A DNA stretch of 64,000 nt from Amycolatopsis sp. NBRC 101858 (GCF_030269325.1 NZ_BSTD01000001.1:372001-436000), one strand, 5' to 3'; positions 43,455 to 53,575 are shown, numbered from the stretch's first letter. The notes: a model not told the origin generated them from the letters alone. Numbers and translations are program-made.

Positions 43455-43569
43455 CGCGAGGCCTTCCGATACGACGTTCGGACGCACTGCATGCTACCCG
43501 CGTCCGCGCGGTCCGCTGGCCGGAACGATTCTCTTCCCGGACCCGGACGAACCGGCGAAAACTCAGGCC

Positions 43570-44646
43570 ATGATCGCCACAGTGGTGTGGGGCACGGGCA
43601 ACGTCGGCCGTGCGGCAATCCGGGCCGTCGACGCCCATCCGGCACTGAAGCTCACCGCGGTGCTGGTGCACGACCCGGCCAAGGTCGGCCAGGACGCGGG
43701 CGCGCTCGCCGGCGTCGGCGACTTGGGCGTCGCGGCCACCGACAACATCGAAGCGGTCCTCGCCGCGAGCCCGGGAGCCGTGGTCTACGCCGCTTCCGGG
43801 GACGTCCGGTTCGACGACGCGCTCGCCGACATCGTGCGCGCGATCGGCGCCGGCGCGATCGTCGTGACGCCGGCGCTCTACCCGCTCTACGACCAGCGCA
43901 ACGCGCCGCCCGAACTGCGGGACCCCGTGCTGGCCGCGATCAAGGACGGCGGCGGCTCGCTGTTCGTCTCCGGCGTCGACCCCGGCTGGGGCAACGACGT
44001 GCTGCCGCTGCTGATCAGCGGGCTCGGCACCGACGTCGACGTCATCCGCTGCCAGGAGATCTTCGACTACTCGACCTACGAGCAGCCCGACTCCGTCCGG
44101 TACCTGGTCGGCATGGGCCAGCCGATGGACTACGACCCGCCGATGCTGATGACCGGCGTGCCGTCGATGGTGTGGGGCGGGCAGGTCCGGCTGATCGCGC
44201 GCGGCCTCGGCGTCGAGGTGGACGAGCTGCGCGAGACGCTGCAGCGGCGTCCGCTCGAGGAAACCGTCTCCACGCGGACGATGGGTGACTTCGAGAAGGG
44301 CACGCAGGGCGCGGTGCGGTTCGAGGTGCAGGGCATCGTCGACGGCGAGCCGCGGATCGTCATCGAGCACGTCACCCGCATCCACCCGTCGTGCGCGCCG
44401 GATTGGCCGGCCCCGCCCAGCGGCGACGGCGCCCACCGCGTGATCATCGAGGGCCGGCCGCGCATCGAGGTCAGCGTCGAGGCGAGCGACGAAGGCGAAA
44501 ACCGGTCGGCGGGCGGCAACGCGACCGCCGTCGGCAGGCTCGTCGGCGCGATCGACTGGCTGGCCGAGGCGGAACCCGGCCTCTACGACGCACTCGACGT
44601 CCCGCTGCGCCCGGCAGCCGGCAAGCTCGGAAGGAGGCGCTCGTGA
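43570..44646 (+). CDS. DapB-like NAD(P)H-dependent dehydrogenase (amine-dehydrogenase family)
   Basis: 358 residues. The N-terminal Rossmann fold reads IATVVWGTGNVGRAAIRAVDAHPALKLTAVLVHDPAKVGQDAG. The later part (GGGSLFVSGVDPGWGNDVLPLLISGLGTDVDVIRCQEIFDYSTYEQPDSVRYLVGMGQ) matches the 2,4-diaminopentanoate-dehydrogenase/dihydrodipicolinate-reductase-like group common in mycobacteria and relatives. The substrate is unknown. ATG 43570 begins right at the Rossmann strand. Its stop overlaps the next gene's GTG (GTGA), so the pair works together. Confidence 0.88.
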   Translation: MIATVVWGTGNVGRAAIRAVDAHPALKLTAVLVHDPAKVGQDAGALAGVGDLGVAATDNIEAVLAASPGAVVYAASGDVRFDDALADIVRAIGAGAIVVTPALYPLYDQRNAPPELRDPVLAAIKDGGGSLFVSGVDPGWGNDVLPLLISGLGTDVDVIRCQEIFDYSTYEQPDSVRYLVGMGQPMDYDPPMLMTGVPSMVWGGQVRLIARGLGVEVDELRETLQRRPLEETVSTRTMGDFEKGTQGAVRFEVQGIVDGEPRIVIEHVTRIHPSCAPDWPAPPSGDGAHRVIIEGRPRIEVSVEASDEGENRSAGGNATAVGRLVGAIDWLAEAEPGLYDALDVPLRPAAGKLGRRRS

Positions 44647-45128
44647 ACATCGACATCCCCGAGGGCAAGGACCCGATCGGGTACGTGTGGGGCGAAATGG
44701 TGCCCGGCATCGGGATCGCCGCGTCGAAGTTCTCGCTCGCGGTCTACGCGCACACGACGCTGGGGCTGCGGGAGTTCGAAGCAGCGCGGCTGCGGATCGC
44801 GCAGATCAACGGGTGCATCTTCTGTCTCGATTGGCGCACCGAGCGCGACGGCGTCAAGGTCGAGCCGGAGTTCGCGGACGCGGTGACGGAGTGGCGCACG
44901 ACGGAACTCTTCGACGAGCGGACACGCCTGGCCGCCGAGTACGCCGAGCGCTACACGCTGGACCACCACAACCTGGACGACGAGTTCTGGAAGCGGATGG
45001 CCGAGCACTACACGCAGCAGGAGATCGTCGAGCTGTCCATGAGCCTCGGCGCGTGGCTCGCGTTCGGGCGGCTCAACCACGTCCTGGGTATCGACACCGT
45101 CTGCGTGCTGCCGTCCCACCAGTCGTGA
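44643..45128 (+). CDS. Carboxymuconolactone decarboxylase/AhpD-like protein
   Basis: A 161-residue helical protein of the AhpD-like fold. The CxxC centre with a following Asp is RIAQINGCIFCLDWRTERDG, then DERTRLAAEYAERYTLDHHNLDDEFW and EIVELSMSLGAWLAFGRLNHVLGID. Members act as peroxidase partners or lactone decarboxylases; the CxxC favours a redox role. The start is GTG 44643, overlapping the DapB-like gene stop. A perfect hairpin that includes the stop codon ends the operon. Confidence 0.9.
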   Translation: MNIDIPEGKDPIGYVWGEMVPGIGIAASKFSLAVYAHTTLGLREFEAARLRIAQINGCIFCLDWRTERDGVKVEPEFADAVTEWRTTELFDERTRLAAEYAERYTLDHHNLDDEFWKRMAEHYTQQEIVELSMSLGAWLAFGRLNHVLGIDTVCVLPSHQS

Positions 45129-45148
45129 GGGGCCGGAGCCCCTCACGA
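45123..45148. terminator. Bidirectional terminator overlapping a stop codon
   Basis: TCGTGAGGGGC (45123-45133) pairs perfectly with GCCCCTCACGA (45138-45148) with a 4-nt loop. It contains the stop codon of the AhpD-like gene and lies 9 nt after the convergent cholesterol oxidase stop, so it can serve both. Confidence 0.85.
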
Positions 45149-45156
45149 CCTCCGGG

Positions 45157-46835
<1,679 letters not shown>

Positions 46836-46925
46836 ACTCAGTGGTGCAGACAAGTCGACATATACCCGCGAGTAACCTCCCGGGGTTGCGCGAGGATTCC
46901 GCTGAATGGGCCATGATGGACGACT

Positions 46926-47291
46926 GTGGAGTCGACCCGAGTGGACCGCTGGCTTTGGGCGGTCCGGCTGACCAAGACCCGACCGGACGCCGCGGCGGCG
47001 TGCCGGGGTGGCCACGTGCGTGTCAACGACAAGCCGGCGAAGCCCGCGACGACCGTGGTGCCGGGCGACGAAGTCCGCCTGCGCATCGCCGGCACGACCA
47101 GGATCCTCGACGTGGTACGGGTGATCCAGAAACGCGTGGGCGCACCGGACGCGGCGACGTGCTTCGTGGACCGGACGCCGAAGCCGCCGCCGGAGACCGC
47201 GATCCCGGTCGCCCGGCGCGACCGCGGCGCCGGCCGGCCGACCAAAAGGGAGCGTCGCGTGCTGGACGCGTTCCGACAGCAGGACCTCTGA
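46926..47291 (+). CDS. S4-domain RNA-binding protein (Hsp15-like)
   Basis: A 121-residue protein with an S4 domain at the N-terminus (STRVDRWLWAVRLTKTRPDAAAACRGGHVRVNDKPAKPATTVVPGDEVRL) and a basic C-terminal tail (RDRGAGRPTKRERRVLDAFRQQ). Hsp15 binds stalled 50S subunits carrying peptidyl-tRNA after heat shock. The start is GTG 46926. It is divergent from the cholesterol oxidase; the KstR box lies about 90 nt upstream and may not concern this gene. A bidirectional terminator follows. Confidence 0.92.
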   Translation: MESTRVDRWLWAVRLTKTRPDAAAACRGGHVRVNDKPAKPATTVVPGDEVRLRIAGTTRILDVVRVIQKRVGAPDAATCFVDRTPKPPPETAIPVARRDRGAGRPTKRERRVLDAFRQQDL

Positions 47292-47297
47292 TTCGTT

Positions 47298-47333
47298 ACG
47301 ACCGACTCATTCCACGGTCAATGAGTCGGTCGT
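47298..47333. terminator. Bidirectional terminator between S4 and TetR genes
   Basis: A perfect 14-bp stem, ACGACCGACTCATT (47298-47311) with AATGAGTCGGTCGT (47320-47333), and an 8-nt loop, located exactly between the two stop codons. Confidence 0.9.
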
Positions 47334-47337
47334 CTCA

Positions 47338-47883
47338 TCACTGCGGTTTCAGGCCGTCCAGGACGAGCGTCAGCAAATGCGCGGTGCGCGCTTCGCGGTC
47401 GGCCCCGAAATCGGTGCGCCAGAGGAAACCGACGAGGTGGAGGATTTCCCCGGCGTCGACGTCCGGCCGTAGCGTCCCGGCGCGTTTGCCCGCGTCCAGC
47501 AGGAGCGTGATGGCCGCGCAGGTGGGGTCGTAGAACTCACTCGAGAGGTCGGCACGCGTCGCGGCTTCGACGGCCTCGCCGACGCCGTGCTTGATCCGGC
47601 CGTACGCCGCCAGCCGCTCGAACCACTGCCGCAGCGCCTCGGCCGGCGGGTGCTCGGCGAGCAGCTTCGGTGCGGCGTCGATCAGCTCGCCGACGTCGTG
47701 GCGGTAGACGGCCAGGAGCAGCGCCTCACGCGTCGGGAAGTGGCGGTAGAGCGTGCCCTGCCCGACGCCGGCCGCCTTGGCGATCGACTGCAGCGAGGCC
47801 GCACTCGACGCCTTGAGCGCGCCGCGCGCGACCTCGAGGATCCGCTCACGGTTCTGCTCGGCGTCGGCGCGCATCGGGGTCAC
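47338..47883 (-). CDS. TetR-family regulator
   Basis: 181 residues with the HTH RERILEVARGALKASSAASLQSIAKAAGVGQGTLYRHFPTREALLLAVY. The ligand domain contains GAGEILHLVGFLWR-like sequence (VDAGEILHLVGFLWRTDFGA). The start is GTG 47883; ATG 47874 is an alternative, as neither has a clear RBS. It is divergent from a dicarboxylate transporter, with a perfect palindrome 17 nt upstream of its start, so autorepression and control of the transporter operon are likely. Confidence 0.92.
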   Translation of the reverse strand: MTPMRADAEQNRERILEVARGALKASSAASLQSIAKAAGVGQGTLYRHFPTREALLLAVYRHDVGELIDAAPKLLAEHPPAEALRQWFERLAAYGRIKHGVGEAVEAATRADLSSEFYDPTCAAITLLLDAGKRAGTLRPDVDAGEILHLVGFLWRTDFGADREARTAHLLTLVLDGLKPQ

Positions 47884-47900
47884 GCTCGCAGTTTAGCCAA

Positions 47901-47916
47901 CCGGACACCTGTCCGG
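47901..47916. promoter_or_regulatory. Palindromic TetR operator
   Basis: CCGGACACCTGTCCGG is a perfect palindromic 7-2-7 repeat between the TetR gene and the dctA-like gene. A second, looser repeat GTTCGTC/GACGAAC (47950-47956, 47977-47983) lies nearer the transporter start. Confidence 0.75.
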
Positions 47917-47994
47917 GCTTGACCGCGGCGCCGCCGGCGCTCAAAATGTGTTCGTCAGTCGCGCAAACGTACGCCAGACGAACAGACGGAGACG

Positions 47995-49314
47995 ATGATG
48001 TCGACGCGATCGATCCTGCGCAGTGCCTTCACCACCAAGCTCTACGTCACCGTGCTGGTCGCGATCGTGCTCGGGGCGGCGCTCGGCTTCGCCGCACCCG
48101 GGGTCGGCGCCGCCCTGCAGCCCGTCGGGACCGGGTTCATCGCGCTCATCCAGATGCTGATCGCCCCCGTGGTGTTCTGCACGATCGTCACCGGCATCGC
48201 GTCGGCCGGCGAACTGGCCAGTGTCGGCCGGGTCGGGGTGAAAGCCCTGGTCTACTTCGAAGTGCTGACCACGATCGCGCTGCTCATCGGGCTGGTCGTG
48301 ATGGACGTGCTGCGCCCCGGCGCCGGGATCCACGCCGACCCGGCCACGCTGAAGCTCTCCGGGAGCGCCCAGCAGTACGTCCAGTCCGGGGAAAGCCAGC
48401 ACTGGTACGACTTCCTGGTCAACGTCGTCCCCAAGACCGTGGTCAGCGCGTTCACCGAGGGCAACGTCCTGCAGGTGCTGCTGATCTCGATCCTGTTCGC
48501 GATCGCGCTGAAGGGACTCGGCGAACGCGGTGCGCCGCTGCTGCGCGGGATCGAGCGCGTCGGCGAAGCGACGTTCGGCATCGTGCGGCTGGTCATGTAC
48601 CTGGCCCCGCTCGGCGCCTTCGGCGCGATGGCCTACACCACCGGCAAGTTCGGCGTGGCCACCCTGGCCAGCCTCGGCGGGGTCGTGCTGCTGTTCTGGG
48701 TCGTCGGGATCCTGTTCTGCCTGCTGGTGTTCGGCGCGGTCGCGCGGCTGTGCGGGATCCGCGTCCTCAAGCTGTACCGGTACTTCAAGGACGAGCTGCT
48801 GATCACGCTCGGCACCGCGAACTACGAGGTCGTGATGCCGCAGCTGATGAAGAAGCTGGAGAACCTGGGCTGCCCCAAGCGGATCGTCGGGCTGGTCGTG
48901 CCGTCCGGGTACGCGTTCAACGGCGACGGCGTCTGCCTCTACCTCGGCTTCGCGTCGCTCTACATCGCGCAGGCCTTCGACGTGAACCTCTCGCTGTGGC
49001 AGCAGATCGCCCTGCTCGCGGTCTTCATGATCACGTCGAAGGGCAGCGCCGGAGTGGCGGGCGCCGGCTTCGTCATCCTCGCGGCGACGCTCTCGACCAC
49101 CGGCGTCGTGCCGGTCGCGGGCATCATGCTCATCCTCGGCGTCGACCGGTTCCTCTCCACCATGCGCGGCATCGTCAGCCTGTGCGGGCAGCTGCTCGGC
49201 AGCATCGTCGTGAGCCGCTGGGAAGGCGTGCTCGACCTCGCCCGGGCCCGCGCGGTGCTCGACGGCAAGACCCCGGAACCCACCACCGAACCCGCGAACC
49301 CCGTCGCGGTCTGA
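47995..49314 (+). CDS. dctA: Dicarboxylate:cation symporter, DctA type
   Basis: A 439-residue membrane carrier of the DAACS family. Diagnostic stretches: LIQMLIAPVVFCTIVTGIAS, the hairpin-2 region MITSKGSAGVAGAGFVILAATLSTTG and VDRFLSTMRGIVSLCGQLLGSIVVSRWEG, plus YAFNGDGVCLYLGFASLYIAQA. It imports C4-dicarboxylates or related organic acids with H+ or Na+. There are two consecutive ATG codons (47995, 47998), with GGAG just upstream. It heads an operon with an AhpD/CMD-like protein, an SDR and a lactonase-like hydrolase, suggesting that the substrate is an aromatic or ring-cleavage-derived acid. Confidence 0.93.
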   Translation: MMSTRSILRSAFTTKLYVTVLVAIVLGAALGFAAPGVGAALQPVGTGFIALIQMLIAPVVFCTIVTGIASAGELASVGRVGVKALVYFEVLTTIALLIGLVVMDVLRPGAGIHADPATLKLSGSAQQYVQSGESQHWYDFLVNVVPKTVVSAFTEGNVLQVLLISILFAIALKGLGERGAPLLRGIERVGEATFGIVRLVMYLAPLGAFGAMAYTTGKFGVATLASLGGVVLLFWVVGILFCLLVFGAVARLCGIRVLKLYRYFKDELLITLGTANYEVVMPQLMKKLENLGCPKRIVGLVVPSGYAFNGDGVCLYLGFASLYIAQAFDVNLSLWQQIALLAVFMITSKGSAGVAGAGFVILAATLSTTGVVPVAGIMLILGVDRFLSTMRGIVSLCGQLLGSIVVSRWEGVLDLARARAVLDGKTPEPTTEPANPVAV

Positions 49315-49327
49315 GAAGGGAGACACC

Positions 49328-49831
49328 TTGGCCAGGCTCGGCTACGGCCACGAAGGCGGCGACGTCGCCGACCGCATCCGGCAGCGGCGCGGCGGGCGCC
49401 TCACCCCGCTGGACGGCGTGCTGCTGCACAGCCCGGCGCTCGCCGACGGCTGGAACAGCCTGCTCGGCGCGGTCCGCGGCGCCTCGACCCTGCCCGCGGA
49501 CGTCCGGGAGCTCGCCGTCCTGCGCGTCGCCGAGCTCAACGGCGCGGCCTACGAGTGGACGGCGCACGAGCCGGTCGCCCGGGCGGCCGGGATGACCGAC
49601 GCGCAGCTCGCCGCGCTGCGCGGCGGTGATCCGTCCGCTTTGGACGACCGGCAGCGCGCCGCGCTCGCCTACACCGACGCGATGACCGAGAAGATCACCG
49701 TCGAGGAGCCGGTCTTCGAGGCCCTGGCCGCGCACTTCGACGAGCAGCAGGTCGTCGAGCTGAGCGTGACCGTCGCCGCGTACAACATGGTTTCGCGGTT
49801 CCTCGTCGCGCTGGAGGTGGGGCGGGCATGA
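49328..49831 (+). CDS. Carboxymuconolactone decarboxylase family protein
   Basis: A 167-residue CMD-fold protein: ADVRELAVLRVAELNGAAYEWTAHEPVARAAGMTDAQLAALRGG, then QRAALAYTDAMTEKITVEEPVFEALAAHFDEQQVVELSVTVAAYNMVSRF. The CxxC of AhpD is missing (NGAAYEWTAHE), so it is of the decarboxylase or hydrolase type rather than redox. It starts with TTG 49328, chosen because AAGGGAG lies 7 nt upstream. Its stop overlaps the SDR start (ATGA). Confidence 0.9.
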   Translation: MARLGYGHEGGDVADRIRQRRGGRLTPLDGVLLHSPALADGWNSLLGAVRGASTLPADVRELAVLRVAELNGAAYEWTAHEPVARAAGMTDAQLAALRGGDPSALDDRQRAALAYTDAMTEKITVEEPVFEALAAHFDEQQVVELSVTVAAYNMVSRFLVALEVGRA

Positions 49832-50628
49832 CCGGCCGGCTGGCGGGCAAGGTCGCGCTGGTCACCGGCGCGGGCAGCGTCGGGCCCGGCTGGGGCAACG
49901 GCCGCGCCGCCGCGGTGCTGTTCGCGCGGGAAGGGGCGAAGGTGTTCGCCGTGGACCTGAACCCGGAAGCGCTCACCGAGACCGTCTCGCTGATCGACGG
50001 CGAAGGCGGCACCGTCCGCACGCACCCGGGCGACGTCACCGACAGCGCGTCGGTCGCCGGCGCGGTCGCGGCGTGCCGGGACACCTTCGGGCGGGTCGAC
50101 GTCCTGGTGAACAACGTCGGCGGCTCACGTCCCGGCGGCCCGGCCGAACTGTCCGAAGAGGACTGGGCGGCGCAGCTGGACTACAACCTCACCAGTGTCT
50201 ACCTCACCTGCCGGCACGTCATCCCGGTGATGCGCGAGCAAGGTGGCGGGTCCATTGTGAACACCGCGTCGACGTCCGGGATCCGCTGGACCGGCTCGGC
50301 CCAGGTCGGGTACGCGTCGGCGAAGGCGGGCGTCATCCAGCTGTCGCGGGTGCTCGCGGTGCAGCACGCGGCCGACGGGATCCGCGCGAACACCGTCGTC
50401 CCCGGGCAGCTGCACACGCCGATGGTCGAGGCCCGGCTGGCGAACCAGCGCGAGGGCGGTGACGTCGAGACGTTGCTGGCGCGGCGGCAGGCCCGGATCC
50501 CGCTCGGGTTCACCGGCGACGGGCGCGACACCGCGTACGCCGCGCTCTTCCTGGCCTCCGACGAAGCCCGGTTCGTCACCGGGACCGAGATCGTCGTCGA
50601 CGGCGGCATGACGGCGAGGTGCGACTGA
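49828..50628 (+). CDS. Short-chain dehydrogenase/reductase
   Basis: 266 residues. The cofactor motif is VTGAGSVGPGWGNGRAAA, a lengthened glycine loop seen in one SDR subgroup. NNVGGSRPGG stands in place of NNAG, followed by NTASTSGI and the catalytic Tyr-x-x-x-Lys in VGYASAKAG. It presumably oxidises or reduces an intermediate of the acid taken up by the DctA-like carrier. It is translationally coupled at both ends (ATGA with the CMD gene, TGATG with the hydrolase gene). Confidence 0.92.
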   Translation: MTGRLAGKVALVTGAGSVGPGWGNGRAAAVLFAREGAKVFAVDLNPEALTETVSLIDGEGGTVRTHPGDVTDSASVAGAVAACRDTFGRVDVLVNNVGGSRPGGPAELSEEDWAAQLDYNLTSVYLTCRHVIPVMREQGGGSIVNTASTSGIRWTGSAQVGYASAKAGVIQLSRVLAVQHAADGIRANTVVPGQLHTPMVEARLANQREGGDVETLLARRQARIPLGFTGDGRDTAYAALFLASDEARFVTGTEIVVDGGMTARCD

Positions 50629-51440
50629 TGACTGCTCTCCCTCGGGGCAGCTGCGACGCGCACTGCCACATCTTCGGGCCCACGGACGTCTTCCCGTACG
50701 CTCCGGATCGGACGTTCACGCCGCCGGAAGCGCCGAAGGAGGATCTTCAACGGCTGCACCGGTTCTTCGGGTTCGAACGCGCGGTGATCGTCCAGTCGTC
50801 GTGCCACGGCACGGATCACTCGGCGTTGCTCGACGCGCTGGGCACCGGCGACTACCGGGGTGTCGCGCTCGTGACGCCGGAGACGCCGGACGCCGAGATC
50901 GCCCGGCTGCACGAAGCCGGGGTCCGCGGCGCGCGGCTGCACTTCATGCCGCACCTGGGCCCGGCGCCCTCGGCCGAGACGATCCGCGCGATCGTCGCCA
51001 AGATCGCGCCGTACGACTGGCACATCGCGCTGCACGTCGCCGGGTCCGGCATCGCCGACCACGAGGAGATGGTGCGCGGGCTCGGGCTGACCGTCGTGGT
51101 CGACCACCTGGCCCGCGTCGACCTGCGCGAGGGCCTCGGCAGCTCGTCCGTGACGGCGTTGCGGCGGCTCCTCGACACCGGCACCGTCTGGGTCAAGCTC
51201 AGTGGCGCGGACCGGATCGCGACCGCGCCGCCGTCGCTGGCCGACTCCGTCGCGCTCATGCGGTTGCTCACGGCCCACGCACCCGAGCGCGTCGTGTGGG
51301 GCACGGACTTCCCGCACCCGAACACGCACGGGTTCACGCCCGACGACGGCGACCTCGTGGACGTGCTTTCGGAGTTCCCGGAGGCGGACCGGCAGCGGCT
51401 GCTGGTCGAGAACCCGGCGCGCTGCTTCGGGTTCGCCTAG
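50628..51440 (+). CDS. Amidohydrolase-fold lactonase (2-pyrone-4,6-dicarboxylate hydrolase-like)
   Basis: A 270-residue TIM-barrel hydrolase. Metal ligands are suggested by CDAHCHIFGPTDVFPYAPDRTFTPPEA, and the catalytic Asp by VVWGTDFPHPNTH. The sequence follows the PDC hydrolase (LigI) pattern; LigI opens 2-pyrone-4,6-dicarboxylate in protocatechuate 4,5-cleavage. Exact substrate is inferred only. ATG 50628 overlaps the SDR stop (TGATG). Its TAG shares CTAG with the stop of the convergent IclR gene. Confidence 0.9.
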   Translation: MTALPRGSCDAHCHIFGPTDVFPYAPDRTFTPPEAPKEDLQRLHRFFGFERAVIVQSSCHGTDHSALLDALGTGDYRGVALVTPETPDAEIARLHEAGVRGARLHFMPHLGPAPSAETIRAIVAKIAPYDWHIALHVAGSGIADHEEMVRGLGLTVVVDHLARVDLREGLGSSSVTALRRLLDTGTVWVKLSGADRIATAPPSLADSVALMRLLTAHAPERVVWGTDFPHPNTHGFTPDDGDLVDVLSEFPEADRQRLLVENPARCFGFA

Positions 51441-52207
51441 TGCAGGCCCGCGATGTCCTTGGTGATCGCGTCGGCCGTTTCGAGCAGCCGGGGCACGAAC
51501 TCCTCGCGCAGCTTCGCGACCGGGACGCGCGCGGCGTTGGCCGAGACGTTGAGCGCGGCGATCACCCCGCCGCCGGCGTTGCGGACCGGCGCGGCGGCCG
51601 AGCGGACGCCTTCCTCGCGTTCGCCGTCCACCAGCGCGTACCCCTGCTCGGCGACCCGGGCCAGCTCGGCCTGGAGCTTCGCGCGGTCGGTGATCGTGTG
51701 GTCCGTGAGCCGTTTCAGCTCGGTGCGGTCCAAATAGGACTCCAGCTCGGCCGCCGGCAGCGCGGCGAGCAGCACGCGGCCCATCGACGTCGGGTAGGCG
51801 GGCAGCCGCGAGCCGACGTTGAACGTGATGGTCATCATCCGCGACGCCGGGACGCGGGCGACGTAGACGATCTCGCCGCCGTCGAGGGTGGCGAGCGAGC
51901 TGGACTCGCGGACCTCGTCGGACAGCGCGCGCATGTGCGACTGGGCGTGTTCCCAGAACGGCAGCGCGGCCAGGTAGCCGTAGCCGAGCCGCAGGACGCG
52001 GGCGGTGAGCTGGAAGCGGCGGCCGTCGGTCTCGGCGAACCCGAGCCGTTCGAAGGTCAGCAGCAGCCGGCGTGCGGTGGCGCGGGTCAGGCCGGTGGCC
52101 GCGGCCGCCTCGCTGACGCTCATCGCCGGCGCCTCGCCGGAGAAGCTCTGCAGCAGGCGCAACGCCTTCTCCACCGAATCGATGACGTCCGGGTCCTCGC
52201 GCGACAC
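51437..52207 (-). CDS. IclR-family regulator (PcaR/PcaU-like)
   Basis: 256 residues. The N-terminal winged helix reads VIDSVEKALRLLQSFSGEAPAMSVSEAAAATGLTRATARRLLLTFERLGF. The C-terminal effector domain has AYPTSMGRVLLAALPAAELESYLDRTELKRLTDHTITDRAKLQAELARVAEQGYALVDGEREEGVRSAAAPVRN, close to regulators of protocatechuate and beta-ketoadipate catabolism. GTG 52207 follows GGAGGGG. It is convergent with the catabolic operon and divergent, with 32 nt between, from the EthD-like gene; both are candidate targets. Confidence 0.93.
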   Translation of the reverse strand: MSREDPDVIDSVEKALRLLQSFSGEAPAMSVSEAAAATGLTRATARRLLLTFERLGFAETDGRRFQLTARVLRLGYGYLAALPFWEHAQSHMRALSDEVRESSSLATLDGGEIVYVARVPASRMMTITFNVGSRLPAYPTSMGRVLLAALPAAELESYLDRTELKRLTDHTITDRAKLQAELARVAEQGYALVDGEREEGVRSAAAPVRNAGGGVIAALNVSANAARVPVAKLREEFVPRLLETADAITKDIAGLH

Positions 52208-52239
52208 TGCCCCTCCAACCTTTGTCAGGACACTACCCG

Positions 52240-52866
52240 ATGACCGAAGGACTACTGTTCGTGTTCGCCGAGCCGGGCGACGTGCCCGAACCGGAGTTCC
52301 ACGACTGGTACGACCACGAGCACGCCCCGGCCCGCCTGCGCGTCCCCGGCATCCGCACCGGCCACCGCTACCGGGCGCTCGACGGCGCGGTGCCGGCGTG
52401 GCTGGCCTGGTACGAGCTGGACACCGACGCCCTGCGCAGCCCCGCCTACGAGGTGGCGCGCCGCCGCAGCCCGCGCGAGCGGGACGTCGTCCGGCGGCTG
52501 GCGACGCTGGACCGGCGGGTCTACGCGCAGGTCGGCGACGCCGGGGTGGCCGGGCCCGCGGCGCCGGTCGTGGTGTGCGTCGCGCTGTCGACGGCCGACG
52601 AACCCGGCCTCGACGCGTGGTACCGCGAGGAGCACCTCCCGCTGCTGCACCGGCTGCCGGGCTGGTACCGCACCCGCCGGTACCGGCTGCTCGAGGGCGA
52701 CGGCCCGGCGCTGCTGGCGTTCCACGAGATCGCGGACGTGGCGTTGTTCGACACGCCGGAATACCGGGAGGCGACCGGCACGCCGGCGCGCTCCGCCGCG
52801 ATGGCGAAGGTGACGCGGCGGGAGCGGCGGGTGTTCGGCCACCACCGCACGATCACTCCGGAGTGA
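52240..52866 (+). CDS. Duplicated dimeric alpha-beta barrel (EthD-like) protein
   Basis: 208 residues built of two ferredoxin-like halves. Each carries a similar motif: EFHDWYDHEHAPARLRVPGIRTGHRYR in the first half and GLDAWYREEHLPLLHRLPGWYRTRRYR in the second. The DWY-x-x-EH pattern is typical of EthD-like and related monooxygenase or decyclase-type barrels. The role is unknown, but divergence from the PcaR-like regulator suggests aromatic or lactone metabolism. ATG 52240 has AGGA upstream. It overlaps the convergent VOC gene by 14 bp. Confidence 0.8.
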   Translation: MTEGLLFVFAEPGDVPEPEFHDWYDHEHAPARLRVPGIRTGHRYRALDGAVPAWLAWYELDTDALRSPAYEVARRRSPRERDVVRRLATLDRRVYAQVGDAGVAGPAAPVVVCVALSTADEPGLDAWYREEHLPLLHRLPGWYRTRRYRLLEGDGPALLAFHEIADVALFDTPEYREATGTPARSAAMAKVTRRERRVFGHHRTITPE

Positions 52867-53206
52867 GGAACTCCAGCCGGTTGCCCAGGCAGTCGTGGGT
52901 GTAGAAGCGGCGGTGACCCGGGAAGCCGTCGTCCCATTCGACGCCGTGGTCCGCCAGTCGGGCCGCCAGGGCGTCGAGGTCGTCGACGAGGATGCCCGGG
53001 TGGGCCTTGCGGGCGGGCCGGAAGTCCGGCTCGACGCCGAGGTGGAGCTCGAGACCGCCGGCCCGCAGCCAGAGCCCGCCGCGCCCGGCCAGCGCGGGCG
53101 GCTTCGGGATCTCGGTCAGGCCGAGGACGCCGACGTAGAAGGCGCGGCAGCGGTCCTCGCTGCCGGGCTCGATGGCCAGCTGGACGTGGTGCAGGCCGAA
53201 GGTCAT
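52853..53206 (-). CDS. VOC-family (glyoxalase/bleomycin-resistance fold) protein
   Basis: 117 residues, one vicinal-oxygen-chelate module pair: TFGLHHVQLAIEPGSEDRCRAFYVGVLGLTEIPKP, RPARKAHPGILVDDLDALAARLADHGVEWDD, RFYTHDCLGNRLEFLTPE. Potential metal ligands are the His of HHVQL and the Glu of NRLEF. These act as glyoxalases, dioxygenases or drug-binding proteins; the function here is unknown. The start is ATG 53206. Confidence 0.88.
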   Translation of the reverse strand: MTFGLHHVQLAIEPGSEDRCRAFYVGVLGLTEIPKPPALAGRGGLWLRAGGLELHLGVEPDFRPARKAHPGILVDDLDALAARLADHGVEWDDGFPGHRRFYTHDCLGNRLEFLTPE

Positions 53207-53281
53207 GCGCCCCAGGGTGCCACGCCGGCCGATGGTCATCCGGCGCGTCGACCACACGTCTGCGTCGCGCCGGTCAAGGCC

Positions 53282-53575
53282 ATGCCGGGCCGGCCGTTCC
53301 CGAACTTCGTGTGCGGCATCGCCCGCCACGAGGTCGCGGCCGCCCGCAAGGCCGCGGCACGGCAGTGGGACGAGCCGGTCGCCGAACTGCCCGACGAGGC
53401 CGACCCGTCGATGGATCCCGAGCGCGAAGCGCTGCGGCTGGAACTGCGTGAGCGCGTGACGAAGCTGCTGCGGGTCCTGCCGGAGAGGCAACGGGGGATC
53501 GTGGTCCTGCGCGTGGCGGTCGGCCGGCTGCGGAAAGCCGCGAACGGGATTTTCGGCGCTACGCTGGCACAGTGA
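53282..53575 (+). pseudogene. Sigma-70 factor fragment with internal deletion
   Basis: 97 codons that match the second half of a ShbA/SigD-like sigma factor: FPNFVCGIARHEVAAARKAAARQWDEPVAELPDEADPSMDPEREALRLELRERVTKLLRVLPERQRGIVVLRVAVG, then directly RLRKAANGI. The helix-turn-helix of region 4 (expected between RVAVG and RLRKA, about 20-25 residues) is missing, and the N-terminal region 2 is absent. It cannot bind -10 or -35 DNA normally. It overlaps the downstream cupin gene start (GTGA), which suggests that the cupin was once in the sigma operon. Confidence 0.75.
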
